Notes under the pieces: generated by a model | What the model saw: only the letters and a program-made list of their open reading frames with translations | Told to the model about the DNA's origin: nothing | The model's database searches: none | Shown: piece by piece, positions 13,474-19,925 of the stretch | How positions within the stretch are numbered: the first letter of the stretch is position 1 | Layout: the number at the start of each line of letters is the position of its first letter | Program-made: the position numbers and the translations under genes | Assembly: GCA_035248685.1 (NCBI GenBank) | Contig: DATFHF010000074.1 | Coordinates: 1 to 19,925, forward strand | DNA length: 19,925 nt | Direction of reading: 5' to 3' | Origin: Jatrophihabitans_A sp035248685 | GTDB lineage: Bacteria; Actinomycetota; Actinomycetes; Mycobacteriales; Jatrophihabitantaceae

Positions 13474-15141
13474 GTGAACGTCATGCGCCATCGCGGGCCG
13501 GCCCGCGTCCTCGCCGGAGTCATTACCAGCACCGGCCTCATTGCTACCACCCTGGTCTACGCCGCCGCGCCGGCGGTTGCCGCGCCGGCGCCCTACGCCG
13601 GCCTCAGTACCGACCTGGGCATCACGGCGGCCTCGTCGATGGTCATCACCCAGGGCAAACTGTTCATCGGCACCGGCAACAGCGTGCAGGTGCGCAGTCT
13701 GACCGGCCAGCTGATCTCGACCATCACCGGCGAGATGGGGGTGGCCGAACTGCTCAGCTCGCCTGATGGCAGCACCGTCTACGCAGCCGATGCCGCCAGC
13801 TCGGCGATCTCGAAGATCGATGCGGCGACCGGAACCGAAACCGCGCACTGGACCGTCGATGCCTGTCCGATCGGGCTGGCGCTGTCTGACGGCCGGCTGT
13901 TCTACTCCTATGGCTGCGCTAATGGCTCGGGCGGCCTAGCCTCGATCGACGCAGGCACCGGCGCTGACCACACCGATTCCGGTCTCACCTTCGCGGTCGG
14001 CGGAGCGCCGGTGCTGGCTGGAGTCGACGGCCGGCTCGTCACGCGGGCCGGCTATACCGTCACCTCGTACAGCGTCAGCGGTGCCACGGTCACCGCCGGC
14101 AACTCGATGTCCTTCATGGACAGCGACGCGGCGTTGACCATCAGCCCGGACGGTAAGTCGATCGCGCTGACCAACATGAATGGCTACCAGCTCAGCCAAT
14201 ACGATGCCGTCACGCTGACCCAGGCCGGCAACTTCGTCACCGGTCACTACCCGGATGCGGTGGCCTACAACTCCACCTCGGACCGGATCGTCGGCGGGGC
14301 TGGCACTAGTGACCGGAGCACCGGCGACCTGATCGTCTTCGACTCCAGCTCCGGCTCGGAGCTCGCGGCCGCCTCGGCGGACGGCTTCAACTCCACCTGG
14401 CTACCCAATGTACTGCCCAGCACCTTGACGTTCGGCCCCGATCTGGCCGGCCACGCCGACGCATTGGTGTACGCCTTGGCCGCGCCCTACACCGGCGCGC
14501 CGGTCCGGTTGATCGTCGGCCCGACCTCACCGTTGACCATCGCGCACATGACGTTGACGCTCGGTTCGCCCAAGGCGTGGGGCCAGCCGCTGGTCGCCAC
14601 CGTCAACTTCCCGGGCCACCCGAACACCGCGTTGACCTTGAAGGTGCTGCCGAATTCCGGCTCACCAATCTACGTCCCGGTGCGGACCAACCAGTGGGGC
14701 GTGCTTGTCGCCAAGGTCGGGGTGAACTTCACCGGCCGGGTTTATGCCTACTACGGCGGTGATCTGATGACCCGGCACGAGGCGCCGAGCGCGTCGGCGA
14801 TCCAGTCATACACGGTGCCCACCCGCACCACCGCCAGTGTGCTGGGCGCCTACAAGACCAGCGGCGGCGTGCTGTTCTTCCGCTCGGCGGCCTACGTGCA
14901 ACTGCACATAGCGGTAGCTCCGCCGCACGTCCGCACCGTGGCGGTGACCCTTCAGGCCTACGCCGGCGGCAGGTGGGTGACCCGGCAGGCGACCAGCTTC
15001 ACCACCAACAAGTGGGGGACGATCGACCTGGCGCTGAGCAGCTCCTCGCGCAACGTGCTGCTGCGCACCATCGTGGTCATGCCGACCACCGTGTTCAACA
15101 CCGGTTCGAGCGCTCTGACCCGGACCTTCGAAATCGGCTAA
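13474..15141 (+). CDS. Secreted beta-propeller-like protein with C-terminal Ig-like repeats
   Basis: A 555-residue exported protein of unknown function. A clear signal peptide has Arg-rich residues 5-11 (RHRGPAR), a hydrophobic core 12-31 and an A-x-A site PAVA|APAP near 36-37. Residues 45-335 hold repeated blade-like strands such as SSMVITQGKLFIGTGNSVQV, AELLSSPDGSTVYAADAASS and AALTISPDGKSIALTN, resembling a seven-bladed PQQ/YVTN propeller without conserved catalytic residues. Residues about 360-555 are rich in T, V and S and look like two Ig-like domains, each with a TN-x-W-G turn (near 408 and 514). AGGAG at 13465-13469 decides between GTG 13474 and ATG 13483; I take the GTG. A -10-like TAGGGT lies at 13423-13428. 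It ends at a strong hairpin. It is probably a cell-surface or adhesive protein unrelated to the enzymes on either side. Confidence 0.82.
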   Translation: MNVMRHRGPARVLAGVITSTGLIATTLVYAAAPAVAAPAPYAGLSTDLGITAASSMVITQGKLFIGTGNSVQVRSLTGQLISTITGEMGVAELLSSPDGSTVYAADAASSAISKIDAATGTETAHWTVDACPIGLALSDGRLFYSYGCANGSGGLASIDAGTGADHTDSGLTFAVGGAPVLAGVDGRLVTRAGYTVTSYSVSGATVTAGNSMSFMDSDAALTISPDGKSIALTNMNGYQLSQYDAVTLTQAGNFVTGHYPDAVAYNSTSDRIVGGAGTSDRSTGDLIVFDSSSGSELAAASADGFNSTWLPNVLPSTLTFGPDLAGHADALVYALAAPYTGAPVRLIVGPTSPLTIAHMTLTLGSPKAWGQPLVATVNFPGHPNTALTLKVLPNSGSPIYVPVRTNQWGVLVAKVGVNFTGRVYAYYGGDLMTRHEAPSASAIQSYTVPTRTTASVLGAYKTSGGVLFFRSAAYVQLHIAVAPPHVRTVAVTLQAYAGGRWVTRQATSFTTNKWGTIDLALSSSSRNVLLRTIVVMPTTVFNTGSSALTRTFEIG

Positions 15142-15150
15142 CCAGCTAGC

Positions 15151-15215
15151 CGCATTGTGCGGCCTCAACCGGCGGGTTTTGCTGGAGATAGCGCCGGTTG
15201 GGGCCGCACAATGCG
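15151..15215. terminator. Long near-perfect hairpin, probable bidirectional terminator
   Basis: A 24-base arm at 15151-15174 pairs with 15192-15215 with a single T-G wobble position, around a 17-base loop (15175-15191). It lies 9 bases after the stop of the secreted-protein gene and 9 bases before the stop of the convergent aldehyde dehydrogenase gene, so it would serve both. No long T tract follows on either side, as is usual in actinobacteria. The stem is longer than a typical terminator. Confidence 0.8.
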
Positions 15216-15224
15216 TTCAAGGGG

Positions 15225-16754
15225 TTAGACGAATTCGACGCCTTGGGCCAGCGGCAATTCGGTCGAGTAGTTCACCGTGTTGGTGCTGCGGCGCATGTAG
15301 GCCTTCCAGGCATCCGAGCCGGATTCCCGGCCGCCGCCGGTCTCCTTCTCGCCACCGAACGCGCCACCGATCTCAGCGCCGGACGGGCCGATGTTGACGT
15401 TGGCGATACCGCAGTCCGAACCGGCAGCCGACATGAACCGTTCCGACTCCCGGACGTCGAGGGTGAAGATCGACGACGACAGGCCCTGAACCACCTGGTT
15501 CTGCAAGGCGATTGCCTGCTCGAAGTCGTCGTAGCTCAGCACGTACAGGATCGGGGAGAACGTCTCGGCCTTGACGATGTCGGTCTGCGCCGGCATCCGG
15601 ACGATGGCCGGCTGGACGTAGAACGCGTCCGGTGCCTGGTCGGCCAGCACTCGCTCGCCGCCGACGACCAGCTCGCCGCCGTCGGCCTGTGCCGCGGCCA
15701 GCGCCTTGCCGAACGCCTCGTACGAACCGCCGTCGATCAGCGGTCCGACCAGCGTGCCATCGGCCAGCGGGGAGCCGATCGGCAGTGTCGCGTAGGCGTT
15801 GCGCAACCGCTCGGTCAGCTCATCCACGATCGAGGAGTGCGCGATCACCCGGCGCAGCGTGGTGCAACGCTGGCCGGCGGTGCCGGCGGCGGAGAACACG
15901 ATGCCGCGAACCGCCAGATCCAGATCGGCGCTCGGCGCCACGATGGCGGCGTTGTTGCCGCCCAGTTCCAGCAGCAGCTTGCCGAACCGGCCGGCCACCA
16001 GCGGAGCGACCGCTCGTCCCATCCGAGTGGAACCGGTGGCCGAGATCAGCGCCACCCGCGGGTCCTCGACCAGCGCCTGGCCGACCTCGGCGCCGCCGAG
16101 CACCAGCTGGCTCAGCTCGGCCGGCGCGCCGACCCGGTGCGCCGCCTTCAGGAACAGCGCCTGGCAGGCCAGCGCGGTCAGCAGCGTCTTCTCCGACGGC
16201 TTCCACACCACCGGGTCACCGCAGACCAGAGCCAGCGCGGTGTTCCAGGACCAGACCGCGACCGGGAAGTTGAAGGCGGAAATGACGCCGACCACGCCGA
16301 GCGGGTGCCACTGCTCCATCATCCGGTGGCCGGGCCGCTCGGTGGCGATGGTTTGGCCGAACAGCTGCCGGGACAGGCCCACCGCGAGGTCGCAGATGTC
16401 GATCATCTCCTGCACCTCGCCCAGGCCCTCCGAGGTGATCTTGCCGGCCTCGATGGACACCAAAGCGCCCAGATCGGCCTTGTGCTCGCGCAGCAGCTCG
16501 CCCAGTTCGCGTACCAGCCGGCCACGTACCGGCGCCGGCACGTCCCGCCAGGTCTCGAACGCCTGCTGCGCGGCGCCGACAATGCCGGCTACCTGCTCAC
16601 CGGTGTGCGCGGTAAGCCGGCCGATCTCGGTGCCGGTGATCGGTGACCGGCTGACCAGCGTGCCGTCCGCGCTGAACACCTCGCCGACCCCGAGCCGGTC
16701 GAGAATCTCCTTCGTACGGCTGATGATTTCCGTGCCGGACAGTTGGGTTGTCAT
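15225..16754 (-). CDS. Antiquitin-type aldehyde dehydrogenase (piperideine-6-carboxylate / 2-aminoadipate semialdehyde dehydrogenase, AmaB/Pcd-like)
   Basis: A 509-residue NAD(P)-dependent aldehyde dehydrogenase. The catalytic machinery is complete: ISAFNFPVAVWSWNTALALV with its N-F-P, GDPVVWKPSEKT for the cofactor, SATGSTRMGR, general base Glu263 in LLELGGNNAAIV and nucleophile Cys297 in AGTAGQRCTTLRRV. The C-terminal segment KETGGGRESGSDAWKAYMRR and following STNTVNYS is the hallmark of ALDH7/antiquitin, which oxidises 2-aminoadipate semialdehyde (in equilibrium with piperideine-6-carboxylate) in lysine degradation. ATG 16754 has an excellent AAGGAG eight bases upstream. It is 28 bases downstream of the lysine-6-dehydrogenase-like gene, so the two enzymes that make and use the semialdehyde are co-transcribed. 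This is among the most secure functional assignments in the window. The gene ends at the hairpin at 15151-15215. Confidence 0.93.
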   Translation of the reverse strand: MTTQLSGTEIISRTKEILDRLGVGEVFSADGTLVSRSPITGTEIGRLTAHTGEQVAGIVGAAQQAFETWRDVPAPVRGRLVRELGELLREHKADLGALVSIEAGKITSEGLGEVQEMIDICDLAVGLSRQLFGQTIATERPGHRMMEQWHPLGVVGVISAFNFPVAVWSWNTALALVCGDPVVWKPSEKTLLTALACQALFLKAAHRVGAPAELSQLVLGGAEVGQALVEDPRVALISATGSTRMGRAVAPLVAGRFGKLLLELGGNNAAIVAPSADLDLAVRGIVFSAAGTAGQRCTTLRRVIAHSSIVDELTERLRNAYATLPIGSPLADGTLVGPLIDGGSYEAFGKALAAAQADGGELVVGGERVLADQAPDAFYVQPAIVRMPAQTDIVKAETFSPILYVLSYDDFEQAIALQNQVVQGLSSSIFTLDVRESERFMSAAGSDCGIANVNIGPSGAEIGGAFGGEKETGGGRESGSDAWKAYMRRSTNTVNYSTELPLAQGVEFV

Positions 16755-16782
16755 ATCAGTAACTCCTTGGTCGTTGGCCCGG

Positions 16783-17883
16783 TCAGACCTTGCCGAGATC
16801 GCCGAACAGGGCGCCATGCTTGGTGGTCAGCAGGTCGGTGAACGGAATCTCCTCCTGCTTGATGAATCCGGATTGCGGCAGTCGACCGTCGGCCACCAGC
16901 TCGACCACGGCCGCGGCGGAGGCGGCGGTGGTCCAGGAGATGGCCCGCCATACCCGGCCGTTGATCTCCAGCGGTTGGTAGGCCCGGACGTACTGCTTGC
17001 GGTAGAGCGCTCCGCCCATCGTGGACGATCTGCCTTCGACCGCGGCGTGCAGGTAGACCACGTCGTCGTCCACCGGCGGCTTGGCGGCGACCAGGATCTC
17101 GCCGGCCAACTCGCGCCGGTCGCGCAGCCCCAGCTCGTCGAAGATGAACCGCATCAGCTCGAAATGCCCCGGGTAACGCATGGTCTTGTAGTCCAGCCGC
17201 TGCACCCGTCCCTGGTAGGTCTCGCACATGGTGCCCAGGCCGCCGGAGGTCAGCGAGGCCTCCAGCTCGATGCCGCCGATCACCACCCGCTCGTGCTCGG
17301 TCATCGCCGGCACCATCTGCCGGTGTCCCGAACGCAACACCTCGCAATCATTGAGGTATTCGTTCACCACGCCCTCGGACGACCAGTTGAAGGCGTAGCC
17401 GAGCAGGCCGGCCGGGTGCCGGGGCAGCGCGCCCACCTTCAGCTCGATGGAACGGATCTCCTCGAAGTGCTTGGTGAGCGAGGAGCCGATGATGCCGATC
17501 AAGCCGGGCGCCAAGCCACACTGTGGCGCGAACACGCCTTTGTCGGCACTATCCGGGCCGGTCGCGAGTTCGAGCACCCGGTTGGTGGTCGGGACGTCCT
17601 CGGTCAGGTCGAAGTAATGCACGCCGGTGCGGGAGGCCGCCTCGGCCACCCCCAGGTTGAGGTTGTACGGCAGGCAGGAGACGACCGCGTCCGAACCATC
17701 GATGGCATCGCTGAGTGCTCTGGCGTCCCGGACGTCCAGGGATTTGGTCACAAACGGCAGGTCGTTGCGATCACGCGCGTCGTAGGCGGTCACCGTGAAG
17801 CCCGAGTCGGCGAGCAGGGTGGCGACCAGTTCGCCCACCTTGCCCAGGCCGACGACCCGAACGTCGTTGATCGAGCGTGCCAT
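16783..17883 (-). CDS. Lysine 6-dehydrogenase / saccharopine-dehydrogenase-like enzyme
   Basis: A 366-residue NAD(P)-dependent dehydrogenase. The N-terminal Rossmann motif is VVGLGKVGE (G12-x-G14-x-x-G17), with Asp35 at the end of strand two (TAYDARD), favouring NAD over NADP. Family motifs include FDLTEDV, QCGLAPGLIGIIG near 121-133, NWSSEGVVNEYL near 156-167 and a long conserved block from TSGGLGTMCETY to DYKTMRYPGH (about 211-240). The last block and the overall length match Geobacillus lysine 6-dehydrogenase, which deaminates the epsilon-amino group of lysine to give piperideine-6-carboxylate, better than the longer or shorter saccharopine reductases. The ATG at 17883 is preceded by GGAAGGA with about 8 bases spacing; an upstream in-frame ATG at 17904 lacks this. 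It leads a two-gene operon with the aldehyde dehydrogenase and is divergent from a LysR gene. Confidence 0.85.
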   Translation of the reverse strand: MARSINDVRVVGLGKVGELVATLLADSGFTVTAYDARDRNDLPFVTKSLDVRDARALSDAIDGSDAVVSCLPYNLNLGVAEAASRTGVHYFDLTEDVPTTNRVLELATGPDSADKGVFAPQCGLAPGLIGIIGSSLTKHFEEIRSIELKVGALPRHPAGLLGYAFNWSSEGVVNEYLNDCEVLRSGHRQMVPAMTEHERVVIGGIELEASLTSGGLGTMCETYQGRVQRLDYKTMRYPGHFELMRFIFDELGLRDRRELAGEILVAAKPPVDDDVVYLHAAVEGRSSTMGGALYRKQYVRAYQPLEINGRVWRAISWTTAASAAAVVELVADGRLPQSGFIKQEEIPFTDLLTTKHGALFGDLGKV

Positions 17884-17930
17884 CTGGTCTTTCCTTCCGA
17901 TCATTGGCCGGTGGCTAGCGTGTAGCTCTG

Positions 17931-17957
17931 CTTACGATAGATTAGATGCATCGTAAG
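17931..17957. promoter_or_regulatory. Perfect T-N11-A LysR operator
   Basis: CTTACGAT (17931-17938) and ATCGTAAG (17950-17957) are perfect 8-base inverted arms separated by 11 bases, giving the exact LysR-box form T17938-N11-A17950. It lies in the 101-base divergent region between the lysine-6-dehydrogenase-like gene (start 17883, -) and the LysR gene (start 17985, +), and overlaps candidate -10 hexamers on both strands (TACGAT and TAGATT on +, TATCGT on -). Confidence 0.85.
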
Positions 17958-17984
17958 AGAAAACGGTGGCCGGGGGGAGTGCAG

Positions 17985-18902
17985 ATGCAGGCGGCCTTGG
18001 ATGTCGGCCGGCTCCGGTTGTTGCACGAAGTCGCGGTACGTGGCTCGATCGCGGCCGCCGCCCGAGAGCTCGGCCTGAGCTCGTCGGCGGTATCCCAGCA
18101 GCTGTCGATCCTGGAGCGCGAGGCCGGGCTGCCACTGCTCGACCGCTCGCCGCGGGGCGTCCTGCTGACCGGTGCCGGTCAGGCGCTGGTGGTCCGAGCG
18201 CGCGCCGTCCTGGAGGTGTTGGAGGAGGCCCGGGCCGACCTCGATCGGCTCACCGGTGAGCTGGCCGGCCATGTTCGGATCGGGACGGTCGCCTCGGCGG
18301 CCTCGGCGCTGGTCAGCCAGGCCGCGATCCGGTTGGCGGCCGAGCATGCCGAGCTGGATCTGACGGTCACGGTCGCCGAACCCGAGAGCAGCATCGAGCA
18401 GTTGCTGCGCGGTGACCTGGATCTGGCGGTGGTGGATGTCTATGACCGGGTGCCGGTCCCGATGCCGGACTACCTACAGGCCACCGAACTATGCACCGAG
18501 CCGCTGGTGTTGGTCGCTGCTCCGGGGATGTTTCCGGCCCGGGCCAGGGTCAGCCTGTCCTCGCTGGCGCAGCAGAACTGGGTGATGCCGCCGGTCGAGG
18601 CCGCCTGTGGCCAGGCGGTCCGGTTCGCCTGCCGCGCCGAAGGGTTCGAGCCGCGGGTGCGCTGGGAGACCGACGACATGCTGCTGCTGGTGCGCGCGGT
18701 GGCGGCCGGGCACGGCGTCGCGGTGCTGCCCCGGCTGGCGGTCGCCGACCGGGTGGCCGACGTCGCGATCCGGCAGCTGGCCGAACCCGGGCTGAGCCGG
18801 CGGCTGCTGGCGCTGACCAGGACGTCCAGCCAGAGCCGGCCGATCATCGGCGCGGTGTTGCAGCGGTTGCAGAAGGCGGCCGTCGAACCGGTGACGGCCT
18901 GA
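17985..18902 (+). CDS. LysR-family transcriptional regulator of the lysine-6-dehydrogenase operon
   Basis: A 305-residue LysR-type regulator. The DNA-binding domain is at residues 5-63: LDVGRLRLLHEVAVRGSIAA, AARELGLSSSAVSQQLSILE with the recognition helix S-S-S-A-V-S-Q-Q-L, and LPLLDRSPRGVLLTGAGQAL. The effector domain begins near 90 (LAGHVRIGTVASAASALVSQ) and continues with DLDLAVVDVYD and a late VRAVAAGHGVAVLPRLAV strand-helix. The ATG at 17985 has GGGGGGAG five bases upstream and gives the usual LysR length; the in-frame ATG at 17946 would put the operator partly inside the coding region, so I prefer the later one. It is divergent from the dehydrogenase operon across a perfect T-N11-A palindrome, the classic arrangement for a regulator of the adjacent catabolic genes. 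Lysine or a pathway intermediate is the probable effector. It is a separate paralogue from the LysR at 6495-7400. Confidence 0.95.
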   Translation: MQAALDVGRLRLLHEVAVRGSIAAAARELGLSSSAVSQQLSILEREAGLPLLDRSPRGVLLTGAGQALVVRARAVLEVLEEARADLDRLTGELAGHVRIGTVASAASALVSQAAIRLAAEHAELDLTVTVAEPESSIEQLLRGDLDLAVVDVYDRVPVPMPDYLQATELCTEPLVLVAAPGMFPARARVSLSSLAQQNWVMPPVEAACGQAVRFACRAEGFEPRVRWETDDMLLLVRAVAAGHGVAVLPRLAVADRVADVAIRQLAEPGLSRRLLALTRTSSQSRPIIGAVLQRLQKAAVEPVTA

Positions 18903-18921
18903 GGCTCTGGGCTTTGCGCGG

Positions 18922-19560
18922 TTAGCGCTTGGCGGCGACCAGCAGGCCGTCGCCGACCGGCAGCAGCGCGGGCACCAGCCGCGAGTCGTCGCGGATGCTC
19001 TTGGTCAGTTCCCGTAGCGCCACGGTGTCCGGATCCCGGACGTTCGGGTCAGCCACCCGGTTGTGCCAGAGCACGTTGTCGAAGGCCACCACCCCGCCGG
19101 AGCGCAGCAGCCGGACCGCCTGCTGGTGATACTCGCCGTACCCGGTCTTGTCGGCGTCGACGAACACCAGGTCGTAGGCGCCGTCGGTGAGCCGGGGCAG
19201 CACCTCGCCGGCCGCGCCGTTGATCAGCCGGTACCTGGTCGAAGCGATGCCGGCCTCACCGAAGGCATGCCGGGCGGCGCGTTGGTGCTCCGGTTCGGTA
19301 TCGACCGTGGTCAGCACCCCGTCGGCTCGCATACCGCCTAGCAGCCAGAGTCCGGACACCCCCGCGCCGGTGCCGATCTCGACCGCCGCCCGGGCGCCCA
19401 GCAGGGTGGCGATGACCCGAAGCGCGGCGCCGCCACCGGGCCCGATCGGGACGCAGCCGAGCTCATGCCCGCGCGCCCGAGCGGCAGCGATCACCTCGTC
19501 CTCGGCAAGGTAATGCTCGGCGTAGCCGAGGCTGGCAGCTGACAGGTACTGATCGGCCAT
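18922..19560 (-). CDS. SAM-dependent O-methyltransferase, family 3 (CCoAOMT-like)
   Basis: A 212-residue class I methyltransferase of the family that includes plant caffeoyl-CoA O-methyltransferase, rat COMT and mycobacterial Rv1220c. The SAM-binding motif I is AVEIGTGAGVSGLWLL (59-74); the ribose-binding acidic residue is in VDTEPEHQRAAR (86-97); the metal/catalytic motif is DLVFVDADKTGYGEYHQQ (130-147), and DNVLWHNRV (161-169) supplies the second metal ligands, with the frequent G of WHG replaced by N. The start ATG at 19560 has no ribosome binding site; a TAGAGT -10 on the minus strand (19574-19569) eight bases away is compatible with a nearly leaderless message. It converges with the LysR gene with a 19-base gap and no obvious terminator. 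The acceptor is a catechol-like or unknown small molecule; there is no evident connection to lysine breakdown. Confidence 0.92.
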   Translation of the reverse strand: MADQYLSAASLGYAEHYLAEDEVIAAARARGHELGCVPIGPGGGAALRVIATLLGARAAVEIGTGAGVSGLWLLGGMRADGVLTTVDTEPEHQRAARHAFGEAGIASTRYRLINGAAGEVLPRLTDGAYDLVFVDADKTGYGEYHQQAVRLLRSGGVVAFDNVLWHNRVADPNVRDPDTVALRELTKSIRDDSRLVPALLPVGDGLLVAAKR

Positions 19561-19645
19561 GGCCCAGGACTCTACCGAGCTTCTCGGTCGTGGACGGCTG
19601 GAAATGCCGCCACCGATAACGTGGTTCGATTTCCATTCGTGCGCC

Positions 19646-19654
19646 TGTGGACAA
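19646..19654 (-). other. DnaA-box-like 9-mer (TTGTCCACA)
   Basis: The reverse complement of 19646-19654 is TTGTCCACA, identical to the consensus DnaA box of high-GC actinobacteria. It lies in the 134-base gap between the O-methyltransferase and the last gene. Its first part also forms one arm of an inverted repeat (GGACAAC 19649-19655 with GTTGTCC 19669-19675). A single box may be chance, a titration site or an operator. Confidence 0.3.
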
Positions 19655-19694
19655 CGGCCGCCGTGCCGGTTGTCCGTTCCGGCAGGCTTGCCGG

Positions 19695-19925
19695 ATGCAT
19701 GCCGGAGCCTGGATGCGGATCGCGCGATGCCAAGGTGGCGTGCTGAGCCGTGATCAGCTCGTTAGGACCGGCCTGTCAGTCCGACAGGCTGACCTGCTTG
19801 TCGAGCGAGGAGTGCTGATCCGCGTCGGTCGAGGCGTGTTGCGGCTTGCCGGCGCGCCGTGGCACGAGCACACCGCGCTGTGGATCGCCAGGTTGTCCAC
19901 GCGTGGCGTATTGATCGGCTCGTCG
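19695..19925 (+). CDS. N-terminal part of an AbiEi/DUF559-like protein (3' end outside window)
   Basis: The frame is open from ATG 19695 to the window edge (77 residues seen). It reads as a winged-helix opening, RIARCQGGVLSRDQLVRTGL, then RQADLLVERGVLIRVGRGVL, followed by RLAGAPWHEHTALWIARLST. This Q-G-G-V-L-S/T-x-x-Q-L/A then L-x-x-G-x-x-x-R-V-x-x-G-V pattern is the N-terminal domain shared by AbiEi-type antitoxins and the actinobacterial DUF559 (VSR-like endonuclease) proteins, which are often about 280-320 residues long. Whether the nuclease-like C-terminal domain exists cannot be seen. A second in-frame ATG at 19713 is possible; neither has a clear ribosome binding site. An inverted repeat CCGGCA/TGCCGG lies directly before the start codon, and a DnaA-box-like 9-mer is 41 bases upstream. 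Function in this family is mostly untested. Confidence 0.7.
   Translation, partial: MHAGAWMRIARCQGGVLSRDQLVRTGLSVRQADLLVERGVLIRVGRGVLRLAGAPWHEHTALWIARLSTRGVLIGSS

Noticed and set aside
15799..17925. A 708-codon open frame on the plus strand, antisense to the aldehyde dehydrogenase and lysine-6-dehydrogenase-like genes
   Set aside because: Its composition (Ser/Arg/Pro/Gln/His rich), lack of motifs and full overlap with two well-supported enzyme genes identify it as a consequence of high third-position GC.
19559..19753. A 64-codon open frame on the plus strand right after the O-methyltransferase
   Set aside because: It starts inside the methyltransferase start codon region, has no recognisable sequence, and runs out of frame across the start of the AbiEi/DUF559-like gene.

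Overview
The window is GC-rich, densely coded DNA with short intergenic gaps, frequent GTG starts, a deazaflavin (F420)-type nitroreductase family protein and promoters that fit leaderless transcription. Together these point to a high-GC actinobacterium; I cannot name a genus. There is no rRNA, tRNA, insertion sequence, CRISPR array or phage gene, and no gene-free stretch over 300 bases.

Layout. 3-2476 (+): end of an amino-acid ABC permease, its ATPase and an FAD-dependent amine/amino-acid oxidoreductase, tightly packed as one operon. 2513-3710 (-): a small two-helix membrane protein and an EamA/DMT exporter. 3778-6701 (+): four accessory genes (DDN-type F420 protein, PPOX flavoprotein, DUF1801 protein, acyltransferase 3), two of them with apparent leaderless promoters. 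6495-7400 (-): a LysR regulator whose 3' end is overlapped by the acyltransferase reading frame. 7482-13379 (+): a VOC-fold/DUF1338-like protein, a PPOX protein, a YdiJ-type FAD/Fe-S dehydrogenase and a class I aminotransferase overlapping it by 8 bases. 13474-15141 (+): a secreted propeller-like protein, then a long hairpin. 15225-17883 (-): an antiquitin-type aldehyde dehydrogenase and a lysine 6-dehydrogenase/saccharopine-dehydrogenase-like enzyme, divergent across a perfect T-N11-A palindrome from a second LysR gene (17985-18902, +). 18922-19560 (-): an O-methyltransferase. 19695-end (+): start of an AbiEi/DUF559-like protein.

How it fits together. The most interesting reading is a scattered but nearly complete lysine / 2-aminoadipate degradation island: amino-acid uptake (3-1312), possible cyclic-amine or amino-acid oxidation (1313-2476), lysine to piperideine-6-carboxylate (16783-17883), oxidation to 2-aminoadipate (15225-16754), transamination to 2-oxoadipate (12285-13379), oxygenase/decarboxylase conversion to D-2-hydroxyglutarate (7482-8807, candidate) and oxidation to 2-oxoglutarate (9422-12292). 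Each half has its own divergent LysR gene, and the two presumed operators share the heptamer GCTTACG. The family assignments of the dehydrogenases, aminotransferase and regulators are firm. The substrates, and the DUF1338-like assignment of 7482-8807, are inference.
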